NCBI GenBank assembly: GCA_964606765.1
Contig: CAZSIR010000022.1
Location: 1-27,789, forward strand
Direction of reading: 5' to 3'
Origin: Ga0077527 sp964606765
GTDB taxonomy: Bacteria > Pseudomonadota > Gammaproteobacteria > Burkholderiales > SG8-41
Length of the DNA stretch: 27,789 nucleotides
The translations under genes were made by a program, and so were the position numbers. Positions 15,391 to 24,200 of this stretch are shown piece by piece (within the stretch, counting starts at the first letter, position 1; each line of letters begins with the position of its first letter). The notes below the pieces were generated by a model. It did no database searches, had not been told where the DNA came from, and saw only the letters and a program-made list of their open reading frames with translations.

Positions 15391-15768
15391 TCAGGCCGGT
15401 TCGCGGCTGGCGCCCGCTTCCTGCAGGCGCTGCAGGTACTGCTGCCACAGCGTTTCCTGCTCCAGCCCGTAGTTGTAGAGCAGGTCCCAGGAATAGATGC
15501 CGGTGTCGTGGCCGTCGGAGAAGCGCAGCTGGATCGCATACTGGCCCACGGGTTCAACCGCGGTGATGGTGACGTCCTTTTTGCCGGTCTGCAGCGTTTC
15601 CTGGCCGGGACCATGGCCGCGCACTTCGGCGGACGGCGAAAAAACCCGCAGGAATTCGCAGGGCAGGCGGAAAGTCTTGCCATCGGCGTAGCTGATTTCC
15701 AGCGCGCGTGTGGCCTGGTGCAGGGTGATTTCAGTGGGTTGCGGCACGTTTTTGCTGAGTCCGGCCAT
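15391..15768 (-). CDS. DUF971 (GBBH-like N-terminal domain) protein
   Basis: A 125-residue protein consisting of the DUF971 domain, the zinc-binding-type domain found at the N-terminus of gamma-butyrobetaine hydroxylase. Typical parts are PTEITLHQATRALEISYADG, FRLPCEFLRVFSPSAEVRGHG and IYSWDLLYNYG. Standalone bacterial versions are often near ubiE and Fe-S genes, but the molecular role is not settled. It is the first gene of the leftward ubi series. A TATGAT sequence (minus strand, 15814-15819) could be the -10 of its promoter, but I see no good -35. It is divergent from phoB. Confidence 0.83.
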   Translation of the reverse strand: MAGLSKNVPQPTEITLHQATRALEISYADGKTFRLPCEFLRVFSPSAEVRGHGPGQETLQTGKKDVTITAVEPVGQYAIQLRFSDGHDTGIYSWDLLYNYGLEQETLWQQYLQRLQEAGASREPA

Positions 15769-15885
15769 GATGGTTTGGGTAAAAAATGTGTCAGGACCTG
15801 CGGTTCAGCGGGCATCATAACCGAGACCCGGATATTCATGAAAATCTGCTTTGAATGCAGTGACTTGTATCTGCCTCCCGATACG

Positions 15886-15917
15886 CTGTCATATGCCTGT
15901 AACAACAGGTTCATAAT
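15886..15917 (+). promoter_or_regulatory. Pho box and -10 element of the phoB promoter
   Basis: Two seven-base direct repeats, CTGTCAT (15886-15892) and CTGTAAC (15897-15903), are separated by four bases, the exact layout of the PhoB-binding Pho box. The -10-like CATAAT (15912-15917) follows eight bases later, close to the spacing seen in E. coli pho promoters where the Pho box replaces the -35. A partial third repeat, GGTTCAT (15908-15914), overlaps it. This predicts that PhoB activates its own transcription. Confidence 0.78.
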
Positions 15918-15949
15918 ATCCGGGGTATGAAAAACCGCATGGAGCGCGC

Positions 15950-16636
15950 ATGGCCGCAACGATACTGGTAGTTGAAGACGAGCCGGCGATACAGGAACTG
16001 GTGGCCTGCAATCTGGAGCTGGCCGGACACCGTACGCTGCGTGCCGAATCTGCCGAGCAGGCGCTGAGCATGGTGCGCGAGGAACTGCCGGACCTGATCG
16101 TGCTGGACTGGATGCTGCCCGGCATCAATGGCGTCGAATTCGCGCGCCGCCTGCGCGGCGACAAGCGCACACAGACTGTGCCGCTGATCATGCTGACGGC
16201 ACGGGCGGAAGAACAGGACAAGCTGGCCGGGCTTGAAACCGGCGCTGATGATTACATCACCAAGCCGTTTTCACCGCGCGAACTCAATGCGCGGGTCAAG
16301 GCCGTGCTGCGGCGGCGCTCGCCGGAGGCGACCGATGATGTCATCGAGGTCGGCGGGTTGCACCTTGATCCCGCCAGCCACCGCGTGACCGGCAACGGCG
16401 CGCCGCTGCCCCTCGGACCGACTGAATTCAGGCTGCTGCATTTTTTCATGACCCATGCCGAGCGTGTTTACACCCGCGTCCAGTTGCTTGACCAGGTGTG
16501 GGGCGATCATGTGTTTGTCGAAGAACGCACAGTGGATGTGCATATCCGGCGTCTGCGCAAGGCATTGGAGCCGACCGGTCATGACGCCCTGATCCAGACC
16601 GTGCGCAGTTCGGGGTACCGGTTTTCGGTGCATTGA
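15950..16636 (+). CDS. phoB: PhoB, phosphate regulon response regulator
   Basis: A 228-residue OmpR/PhoB-class response regulator. The receiver domain has the acidic pair Asp10/Glu11, phospho-acceptor Asp53 (VLDWMLPG) and Lys105 (TKPFSP). The C-terminal winged helix ends with RTVDVHIRRLRKAL and RSSGYRF. It binds Pho boxes when phosphorylated by PhoR under phosphate limitation. ATG 15950 has GGAG five bases upstream. The Pho box upstream and phoR downstream make the identity secure. Confidence 0.95.
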   Translation: MAATILVVEDEPAIQELVACNLELAGHRTLRAESAEQALSMVREELPDLIVLDWMLPGINGVEFARRLRGDKRTQTVPLIMLTARAEEQDKLAGLETGADDYITKPFSPRELNARVKAVLRRRSPEATDDVIEVGGLHLDPASHRVTGNGAPLPLGPTEFRLLHFFMTHAERVYTRVQLLDQVWGDHVFVEERTVDVHIRRLRKALEPTGHDALIQTVRSSGYRFSVH

Positions 16637-16646
16637 GCCAATGTCA

Positions 16647-16688
16647 CCGTGCGATAATCACGGCTGAAAAGCCCTGTTAGCGGGCTTT
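16647..16688 (+). other. Two hairpins between phoB and phoR
   Basis: CCGTG (16647-16651) pairs with CACGG (16659-16663), and AAAGCCC (16668-16674) pairs with GGGCTTT (16682-16688). Neither is followed by a clear T-run. They may stabilise the phoB message or dampen phoR expression; this is inferred only from the inverted repeats. Confidence 0.4.
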
Positions 16689-16699
16689 GGGATGCACGG

Positions 16700-18034
16700 T
16701 TGAACACGATCTGGTTACAGTTGACGCTGCGTCTGACAGCCGCGGTTTGCGCCGGGCTGCTGGTGTGGCTGGTCAGCGGGGCTGAGGCCGGCCTCGGCCT
16801 GTTTGCACTCATCCTTTTTCTCATGCTGCTGCACCATGTCCGCCATCTGGCGCGGTTTTCGCACTGGCTGGCCGATCCGCGGCCCGAGGCCTTGCCGGCA
16901 AGCTCCGGATCCTGGGAGGATATATTCGCGGCGTTTTACCATCTGCTGCGAAAGCAGCGGCGCAGCGAATCGCGGCTGACCGCGACCCTGCAGGATTTCC
17001 GCCAGGCCGGCATGGCGATGCCCGACGGTCTGGTCATTCTTGACGGCGCCAATCAGGTTGAATGGTGCAATCCCAAGGCGGAGCTGCATTTCGGCCTGGA
17101 TGCGCGCCGCGATGCCGGGCAGCTGGTGACCCACCTCGTGCGCCAGCCGCAGTTCGCAGAAGCCCTGGACGCCGGAGCTTGCGCCGAACCGCTGACGCTG
17201 CGCAGTGCACGCAGCGGCGACCTGATCCTGTCGGTGCTGATCGTGCCCTATGAAGCCAACCGAAAACTGATCATCAGCCGCGATGTGACGGATCGCGAGC
17301 GTGTCGAGACCATGCGCCGTGATTTTGTCGCCAATGTGTCGCACGAATTGCGCACCCCGCTGACGGTGATAGGCGGCTTCCTGGAAACAATCACCGACAT
17401 GGAGTCGCCGAATCCTGAGCTGATCCGCCGGTCGCTGCCGATGATGAGTGAGCAGGCGAAACGCATGCAGACCCTCGTCGAAGATCTGCTGGTCCTGTCG
17501 CGCCTGGAATCGGCCGGCAATCCGGCGCGCGAGGAGCCGGTCAATGTGCCGGATGTCGCCCGCGCCCTCTATCACGACGCACTGGCGCTTTCCGCCGGAC
17601 GCCACAAGATCACATTGCTGCTGGAAAGCCCGGCATGGATCAGCGGCGCCGAAGACGAGCTGCGCAGCGCCTTCGGCAATCTGGTCAGCAATGCGATCCG
17701 TTATACGCCCGCCGGCGGCGAGGTAAGGCTGTCTTGGAAAGAGAACGGTGACGGCGTTGTGTTCGCGGTGCGTGATACCGGCATCGGCATCGCGCCCCAG
17801 CACGTGCCGCGTCTGACCGAGCGTTTTTACCGGGTCGACCGCGGACGTTCGCGTGAAACCGGCGGTACCGGCCTCGGGCTGGCGATCGTCAAGCATGTTG
17901 TGAACCGCCATGCAGCCCGCCTGGAGGTGACCAGCGAGCCGGGCCAGGGCAGCTGCTTCAGCGTGGTGTTTCCTGGTGCGCGCATGGTTGCGCGCGAGCA
18001 GATCGCAGGCCTGGCTGAAGTGCGTACTGCCTGA
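16700..18034 (+). CDS. phoR: PhoR, phosphate regulon sensor histidine kinase
   Basis: A 444-residue membrane sensor kinase that phosphorylates and dephosphorylates PhoB. Two N-terminal membrane segments have almost no periplasmic loop, as in PhoR. A basic linker follows, then a PAS domain (about 95-190), the HisKA motif VSHELRTPLT with His215, and the ATPase domain with NLVSNAIRYTPAGG, DTGIGIA and GGTGLGLAIVKH. The start is TTG 16700: no ATG or GTG in that frame precedes it downstream of the last stop, and the product opens like PhoR. A weak GGGATG-type ribosome site precedes it. It is separated from phoB by 63 bases that contain two hairpins. Confidence 0.93.
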   Translation: MNTIWLQLTLRLTAAVCAGLLVWLVSGAEAGLGLFALILFLMLLHHVRHLARFSHWLADPRPEALPASSGSWEDIFAAFYHLLRKQRRSESRLTATLQDFRQAGMAMPDGLVILDGANQVEWCNPKAELHFGLDARRDAGQLVTHLVRQPQFAEALDAGACAEPLTLRSARSGDLILSVLIVPYEANRKLIISRDVTDRERVETMRRDFVANVSHELRTPLTVIGGFLETITDMESPNPELIRRSLPMMSEQAKRMQTLVEDLLVLSRLESAGNPAREEPVNVPDVARALYHDALALSAGRHKITLLLESPAWISGAEDELRSAFGNLVSNAIRYTPAGGEVRLSWKENGDGVVFAVRDTGIGIAPQHVPRLTERFYRVDRGRSRETGGTGLGLAIVKHVVNRHAARLEVTSEPGQGSCFSVVFPGARMVAREQIAGLAEVRTA

Positions 18035-18058
18035 ACGGACCGGCGCCGCCGGATTCAG
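18031..18058. terminator. Inverted repeat spanning the convergent ends of phoR and the HIT gene
   Basis: CTGAA (18031-18035) pairs with TTCAG (18054-18058) and CCGGC (18040-18044) with GCCGG (18048-18052) around a three-base loop. It includes both stop codons. No T-run follows on either strand, so it is at best a weak, bidirectional terminator. Confidence 0.35.
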
Positions 18059-18471
18059 GCGGAACGCCCCAGCTCCACGGCAAGCGCTGCGGCGATGGTT
18101 TCGGCATTGAAGCCCGCCCCGGGAACCATGCCGGAACGCTGACGCGTTCCCCAGATCGGTTGCGGGAAATGCGGATCGCCGGCAAAGCGCGGAATCACAT
18201 GCCAGTGCAGATGCGCCACCATGTTGCCGAGGCTGGCGAGATTGATTTTTTCCGGGTGCATTGCGGCGCGCAGCACCTGTTCCACGGCAAACACGACACG
18301 CATGCAGTGTTCACGGTCCGCCGGAGGCAGATCGCTCATCTCGCGGATGTGCGTATTCCAGATCACGCGGCAGAAACCCGGGTAATCCGGTTCTGCCACC
18401 TGCACCACGCGGCAGTGCGCGTCCTGCCACAGCAGGGTTCCGCCCCTGGCCGTGCAAAGTTCACAGCTCAT
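18055..18471 (-). CDS. HIT-family nucleotide-binding protein
   Basis: A 138-residue histidine-triad protein. The catalytic triad motif is HLHWHVIPR, and CELCTARGG near the start and RVIWNTHIREMSDLP are typical of this branch. HIT proteins hydrolyse or transfer nucleotides from AMP-linked substrates; the exact substrate is unknown. ATG 18471 overlaps the stop of the DUF2817 gene as ATGA and gives the usual M-x-C-x-L-C opening. ATG 18492 is an alternative that adds seven residues. It is the last gene of the minus-strand run. Confidence 0.87.
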   Translation of the reverse strand: MSCELCTARGGTLLWQDAHCRVVQVAEPDYPGFCRVIWNTHIREMSDLPPADREHCMRVVFAVEQVLRAAMHPEKINLASLGNMVAHLHWHVIPRFAGDPHFPQPIWGTRQRSGMVPGAGFNAETIAAALAVELGRSA

Positions 18472-19604
18472 GGGTTGCACCGGAACAGCCATTCAGTGGC
18501 GCGGTACACCAGATCGGTGCCGTGCGCGACCGCGGCTTCGCGCCAAGCCGGCTCGGCAGGACAAAGCGCCTCCAGCAGCCGCCGCTTTGCGGCATGTTCA
18601 ATGTGACCATCCCCGTGATGGTGCCAGCGATTTTCCTCGCGCAGGGCGTGGATGACGCGCAGGGTCGACCAGGTGCCGATTTCCTGCAGCACGAACTCCA
18701 TGCGTGCGGCTGGAAGCATCCGTGGCAGTGCGGCGCCCAGGCTGCCGCGCGTCGTGTAGGCGACGGGGGCCGTGCTGCCGCCGGTCAGTGCGCGCTGCAG
18801 CGCGCTGGCCAGTGTCTGTTGTGGCGCCGTGCCGACCCCGGGTTCGACAATCAGCGTGTCCCCGGCATGCGGACCCAGCCCGGTATGCAGGTCAATGGTG
18901 AACAGTTCAGCCACGCCGTCCAGCTGCTCTTGCAGCCAGGCGATGAACAGCCGTGGTCCGTGCTGCAATTCGGCGCCGCCGTAGAACAGGCCATGCGGAT
19001 AACGATGCTGTCCGTGCGCGATGGCCTGGCGCACGGAACGTACGCCATGATGCAATCCGGCGATGCCCAGGCGCAGGGCGAAGGCATCACGGGCCGGAGG
19101 GGAAGCTGGATTCAGCAGCGTGTCGAGGCGTTTGTACAGGGGCGGTGCCCCGGTCCAGATGCCATTGTCGAGATGGAAATTGCGGTTGAGGTCGACATTG
19201 TGTTCGTTCGCCCGGCGCAGCCAGGCCATGCCGTAGGGGTTGAATACATGAACGAAAATCAGCGCGCATCCGGCGGGAAGGCGCGGCGGTGCGGCAAGCA
19301 GGGCGAGCTGCACGGCAGAACCGGCAAAGGCTTCCACACCATGAACACCGCTGACATGCAGCAGCGCCTTTTGCGGCCGACGTTCGCCCAGCCAGGCGAT
19401 GTCGATGGTCAGTGATTCGTCGTGCGGTCCGCGCGCCGGGAGCGGCAATGCGTCGAGTGCGGCGCCGGCCCGCAGTGCCGCCGAGCGGAAGCGGGCACGC
19501 GCAGCGGCATAGTCGGGCGAAAAAAAATCCGCGCCGGCGGCGCTTGCGCGGGAGACGGTCCGCTCAAGCGGCAGTGTAGGCTGCGCGCTCGAAATTGGAG
19601 GCAC
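18468..19604 (-). CDS. DUF2817 / M14-type zinc carboxypeptidase-like protein
   Basis: A 378-residue protein of the DUF2817 family, related to M14 zinc carboxypeptidases. Candidate zinc ligands are HGVE in SGVHGVEAFAGS and the His in IDLHTGLG. NVDLNRNFHLDNG is the substrate-contact loop, and MEFVLQEIGTW with the late Glu probably carries the catalytic acid. No signal peptide is evident. The start is GTG 19604, since no other start codon is visible before the conserved part. It overlaps the preceding gene by 41 bases and the HIT gene by four, so the three are probably translated together. Peptidase activity is inferred. Confidence 0.84.
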   Translation of the reverse strand: MPPISSAQPTLPLERTVSRASAAGADFFSPDYAAARARFRSAALRAGAALDALPLPARGPHDESLTIDIAWLGERRPQKALLHVSGVHGVEAFAGSAVQLALLAAPPRLPAGCALIFVHVFNPYGMAWLRRANEHNVDLNRNFHLDNGIWTGAPPLYKRLDTLLNPASPPARDAFALRLGIAGLHHGVRSVRQAIAHGQHRYPHGLFYGGAELQHGPRLFIAWLQEQLDGVAELFTIDLHTGLGPHAGDTLIVEPGVGTAPQQTLASALQRALTGGSTAPVAYTTRGSLGAALPRMLPAARMEFVLQEIGTWSTLRVIHALREENRWHHHGDGHIEHAAKRRLLEALCPAEPAWREAAVAHGTDLVYRATEWLFRCNP

Positions 19605-21123
19605 TGTCGATCAGCGCCGTAAGGCGGATTTTTCGCGGCTGGCCATCGTGCATGTCCAGCATGCGGCTGGGCGCATAGGTGCCGGGGCTGACGAGAATCG
19701 ACGGCGGTTCGCCGCCGCTGCCGCCATCCAGCAGCAAGGCGCGGTCATAGGGCGTATCAATATTTGAAACACGCGCGGCGACGGGTTGCGTCTTCGCGCG
19801 CAGCAGCTGGAAGCCGAGCCAGATCGTGCCGTCAGTGGCGATGACCACGCGTTGCGCAAGGCCAAGAAAGGTTTTTCCGTTGGGCGCCACCAGTCCCAGC
19901 AACTGGTTGTGCGTGAGACGTGTTTCACTGGACGGATTGTTGCATCGGCCGAGTATGCCGGAAGGGCTTTGATTGACCACCGTCCAGGTCTCCAGCGTGC
20001 GGCTGCGCACCGATGCTTCCCCCACGGAAGGTCCGTCCACGCGCTCGAACCCCGCCATCTCGAATTTCGCGCGCGATGACAGCCCGGCATCCGGAGGTGA
20101 AAACGGCTTTCCGCTCAGGTTGAAATGCATCGCGGCCAGGGTGCTCGACATCAGCACATTGAATGCCGCTGTTTTGCGCTCATCGATTCGCCCGGTGCCC
20201 GGCGTCAGCCATTCGGTGTGCAGGCAGAGCATCAGCTTTTCGCAGATTTCCCGCGGAATCAGGCCAAGCCCGAGCTTGTCCGGGCTTTGGGTTTTAAGCG
20301 CAACGGCAGTCTGCCGCAACTGGGCGCCGATTTTTTCCAGGTTGAGGTAACGCAGGTTGCTGCCGGCAAGATTCTTCGGACGGCGGGCGCCCTGGGCCGA
20401 GTCAAGATCGACGGCGAGGGCGGCCTCATGATTGGTGACCACCGGTGTCCGTGACAGGCTGCCGAGCGCTACCCACTGCGCCAGCACGCGGTCAACGGCG
20501 CTCATCTGCAGCAGTGACAGCGAATCCGGGTTGGCGCGTTGCGCAAGCACGATCTGCAGGTAAGCGAGGTTGACGGTGCTTCGTCCCTCGCCTTCGCTGA
20601 CGGGGGTATCGGTGACTTCGGCGCTTTCTGCAAAGGCATAGAGCCGGTGCAGTTGTTCCCACAATGCGCCGGGTACGGCGTGGTAGGCACGATTGTGCGC
20701 GGTCATCGCAAAGCCCGTGCAGCGCAACGCGCGATAACACACGATTTCGGCATGTTCGGCGAGTTCCGGGGCTGCGCCGGCCATGTCGCCGATCAGCGAT
20801 TCATAGGCATCGGCAAAAGCGCGCCAGAGCGCGGTGGTGCGGTCGAAAATTTCACGGGTATCACGGTCCAGCGGTACTGGCTGCCCCCAGTATTCGCGGC
20901 TGCGCGTATGCTGGGTCTCGAGGGTGATGTCGCGCAGCATTTCCAGTATCTGCAGGCGCGGGCCCCCCGGAATTCTGGCGTCGACCAGCAGTTTCAGCTG
21001 GGTCAGCAGCTGGGCCTGGCGTTGCGCGGGCAATGCGCTGGAAATCTGCGCGAGGAAAGTCTGCGTTCCCGCGAGGTCGGCAATCTTCAGAAGTCCCGGT
21101 GTGGCGCTCAAGACGGTAGCCAT
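19564..21123 (-). CDS. Large hypothetical protein with a probable divergent PilZ domain
   Basis: A 519-residue soluble protein. Residues 1 to about 340 look helical, with stretches such as QLLTQLKLLVDARIPGGPR and LWEQLHRLYAFAESAEV that recall a family of large betaproteobacterial proteins with a helical N-terminus and a C-terminal PilZ domain. The C-terminal part contains WTVVNQSPSGILGR, where Asn384-x-Ser386-x-x-Gly389 matches the (D/N)xSxxG half of the PilZ c-di-GMP site. A clean RxxxR half is not obvious, although Arg-rich SVRSR precedes it. No membrane segment or signal peptide is seen. ATG 21123 is the first start; a possible promoter is at 21151-21180. Assignment to PilZ is inference. 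Confidence 0.6.
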   Translation of the reverse strand: MATVLSATPGLLKIADLAGTQTFLAQISSALPAQRQAQLLTQLKLLVDARIPGGPRLQILEMLRDITLETQHTRSREYWGQPVPLDRDTREIFDRTTALWRAFADAYESLIGDMAGAAPELAEHAEIVCYRALRCTGFAMTAHNRAYHAVPGALWEQLHRLYAFAESAEVTDTPVSEGEGRSTVNLAYLQIVLAQRANPDSLSLLQMSAVDRVLAQWVALGSLSRTPVVTNHEAALAVDLDSAQGARRPKNLAGSNLRYLNLEKIGAQLRQTAVALKTQSPDKLGLGLIPREICEKLMLCLHTEWLTPGTGRIDERKTAAFNVLMSSTLAAMHFNLSGKPFSPPDAGLSSRAKFEMAGFERVDGPSVGEASVRSRTLETWTVVNQSPSGILGRCNNPSSETRLTHNQLLGLVAPNGKTFLGLAQRVVIATDGTIWLGFQLLRAKTQPVAARVSNIDTPYDRALLLDGGSGGEPPSILVSPGTYAPSRMLDMHDGQPRKIRLTALIDSASNFERAAYTAA

Positions 21124-21150
21124 GGCGTATCCCGTTTGGATGGGATGCGC

Positions 21151-21180
21151 ATTATTTCAATCGAAAGAAAAGTGCGGCAA
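21151..21180 (-). promoter_or_regulatory. Possible sigma-70 promoter of the PilZ-like gene
   Basis: On the minus strand TTGCCG (21180-21175) and AATAAT (21156-21151) are 18 bases apart, a fair match to -35 and -10. It lies 27 bases upstream of the ATG at 21123. A small ATCCC/GGGAT inverted repeat follows in the leader. Confidence 0.4.
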
Positions 21181-21204
21181 GTGAATTTGTCACGGGCCAT
21201 GCAA

Positions 21205-21226
21205 GCTGTCGCCAAACCCCGACAGC
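21205..21226 (-). terminator. Hairpin downstream of the giant oxidoreductase gene
   Basis: GCTGTCG (21205-21211) pairs perfectly with CGACAGC (21220-21226) around an eight-base loop, 34 bases after the stop of the oxidoreductase gene. Only two T residues follow on the minus strand, so termination would be weak or Rho-aided. Confidence 0.3.
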
Positions 21227-21259
21227 CGGCGAATTTTGACTTGTGCCAAATTACACGCA

Positions 21260-24200
21260 TTACAGCAAAACCCGTTCAATGCCGCCGTTGTTGGCCTTGG
21301 CCACGTAACTCTCCATCCAGTCGGCGCCGAGCAGGTGGCGCGCCATTTCCACGACGATGTAGTCCGCCTCGATATCCGCATCCTGATTGTAGCGCGCCAG
21401 GCCCTGCAGGCACGAGGGGCAGGAGGTGAGTATTTTTACCGGAGTATCGGCAGCAGTGCCGCGCAGCAGTGCCGCGCCGCGGCGCAGCTCTTCTTCCTTG
21501 CGGAAGCGCACCTGGGTCGAGATGTCGGGGCGGGTCACGGCCAGCGTTCCGGATTCGCCGCAGCAGCGTTCACTCAGCGTGACCGGCGCCGCCATCAGCG
21601 TGTTGACCACTTTCAGCGGTGCATGGGTTTTCATCGGCGTGTGGCAAGGGTCGTGGTACATGTACCGCGTGCCGCGCAGTTTTCCGTCCGGGCCTTCGAG
21701 TTTGACGCCGCGCTCGAGCAGATATTCGTGGATATCGAGCAGCCGGCAGCCGGGGAATATTTTCTCGAATTCATATTTCTGCAACTGGTCCATGCAGGTA
21801 CCGCAGGACACGATCACGGTTTTGATGTCGAGGTAATTCAGCGTGTGCGCGACGCGGTGGAACAGCACCCGGTTGGCGGTGGTGATGGCCTGGCCCTTGG
21901 CTTCTTCACCGGCCGCGGTCTGCGGATAGCCGCAGCACAGGTAGCCGGGCGGCAGCACGGTCTGTACGCCGAGGTCGAACAGCATCGCCTGCGTGGCGAG
22001 GCCGACCTGGCTGAACAGGCGTTCCGAGCCGCAGCCGGGGAAATAGAACACCGCGTCGGAATCTTCCGTGACCTTGGCTGCATCACGGATCACCGGCACC
22101 ATGCGCGCGTCTTCGATGTCGAGCAGCGCGCGCGACGCTTTTTTCGGCAGCTTTCCGGGCATTGGCTTGTTGATGAAGTGGATCACCTGGGTGCGTACCT
22201 GCGGTTTGCCCGTGGTGGCCGGCGGCCGGCGTGTTTGCTGGCCGGCAAAGCCCAGTGTTTTGGCTATGCCATGGGCGACGCGCTGCGCTTTGAATCCCCA
22301 GTCGATCATCAGCTTGCGCGTGATGTTGATGGTGCGCGGATCGGTGGCGTTGAGGAAGAACATCGAGGCTTTCGCGCCGGCATTGAAGCGTTTTTTGCCG
22401 CGTTGGCGCAGGAAATTGCGCATGACGACAGAGACATCACCAAAATCAATATCGACCGGGCAAGGATTCAGGCACTTGTGGCACACGGTGCAATGGTCGG
22501 CAACATCGCTGAACTCGTCAAAGTGCTCCAATGAGATGCCGCGCCGGGTTTGTTCTTCGTAGAGAAAGGCTTCGATCAGCAGGCTGGTGGCGAGAATCTT
22601 GTTGCGCGGGCTGTAGAGCAGGTTGGCGCGCGGCACATGGGTCGCACACACCGGTTTGCATTTGCCGCAGCGCAGGCAGTCCTTGATCGAGTTGGCAATC
22701 GCGCCGACATCCGAGTGTTCAAGGATCAGGCTTTCCGCGCCGAGCAGGGAAAAGCTTGGCGTATAGGCATTGCTCAGGTCGGCGCCGGGCAGCAGCTTGC
22801 CCTTGTTGAAACGACCCTCCGGATCAACCTTGTTTTTATAAACCTGGAATGCCGCGATGCGCTCCGCCGGCAGAAATTCGAGCTTGGTGATGCCGATGCC
22901 GTGTTCGCCGGAGATTACGCCGTCCAGCGACTCGGCCAGTTGCATGATGCGCGCCACGGCATCGGCGGCTTCCTGCAGCATCTCGTAATTGTCGGAATTG
23001 ACAGGAATGTTGGTATGCACATTGCCATCGCCGGCGTGCATGTGCAGTGCAACGAACACGCGTCCGCGCAGCGCCTGGCGGTGCGCGGCGTCGATGGCTT
23101 CCATCACCTTCGTGAACGGGCGGCCGCTGAAAATGTCGGCGAGGTGTGCGCGTACTTCATCTTTCCACGATACGCGAACGGTGTGGGCCTGCAGCACATG
23201 AAACAGTGTGCCACCGGCATGGTGTGCAAATGCGGTTGCCGGCACGGCGTCCTGCGTTTGCGTGATACTGGCCAGCGCATCATTGATGTGGTCGAGCAGC
23301 CATTGCCAGCGTGTGCGCGCTGCAGCGATCAGTTTCTGTGCGTGTCCGACGCGGTCACCGATAACGTCCGCGGTGGAAACCCCGGCTTCCTGCTGCCCGA
23401 CCGGCAGTTCGCCGCTGATCACCGCATCGACCGCATCGAGGATGCGCAGCTTGTTGCGGATCGACAGCTCAATGTTGATGCGCTCGATACCGTCGGAATA
23501 ATCGCCGAGCCGTTCCAGCGGGATCACCACGTCTTCGTTGATCTTGAAGGCATTGGTATGGCGTGCGATGGCGGCGGTGCGTGCGCGGTCCAGCCAGAAA
23601 GTCTTGCGCGCCTCTGCTGAAACGGCAATGAAACCCTCGGCACCACGGGCATTGGCCAGACGCACTACCTGCGATGCCGCGGCTGCGACGGCATCCTCGT
23701 TTTCGCCGACGATATCGCCGACCAGCACCATTTTCGGCCGCCCGGCGCGGCGCGACTTGGTGGCATAACCCACGGCTTTCACATAACGCTCGTCGAGATG
23801 TTCGAGGCCGGCAAGGATGGCGTCGGGATTGCCATCAAGGTAACGCTTGATTTCAACGATGGAAGGCACGGCTTCGCGCACCGGACTGAAAAATTCCAGG
23901 CATACCGTGCGCATCACCGGCGGCATGCGGTGCAGCACGAAGGTGGCTTCAGTGATGATGCCGTCGCAGCCTTCTTTCTGGATGCCGGGCAGTCCGCCCA
24001 GTACCTTGTCGGTAACGTCCTTGCCGAGGCCGCGTTTGCGGAAGGTCGAGCCGGAAATTTCGAGGATTTCTGCTGCACCGTCGGCTGTTTTGCCGTCGCG
24101 GTCATAACGCGTGACGCGGAAGCGGGCAACGGCGATGTCATGAATCTTGCCGAGGTTGTGGTCGAGTCGCTCGACCAGCATCCACTGCGCGTCCGGCGTG

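Noticed and set aside
16715..17911. 398-codon minus-strand frame opposite phoR
   Set aside because: No domain; it mirrors the well-supported phoR gene with its full set of kinase motifs.
21236..22534. 432-codon plus-strand frame opposite the oxidoreductase gene
   Set aside because: It mirrors the Fe-S/CCG part of the oxidoreductase, and its composition is that of an antisense frame.
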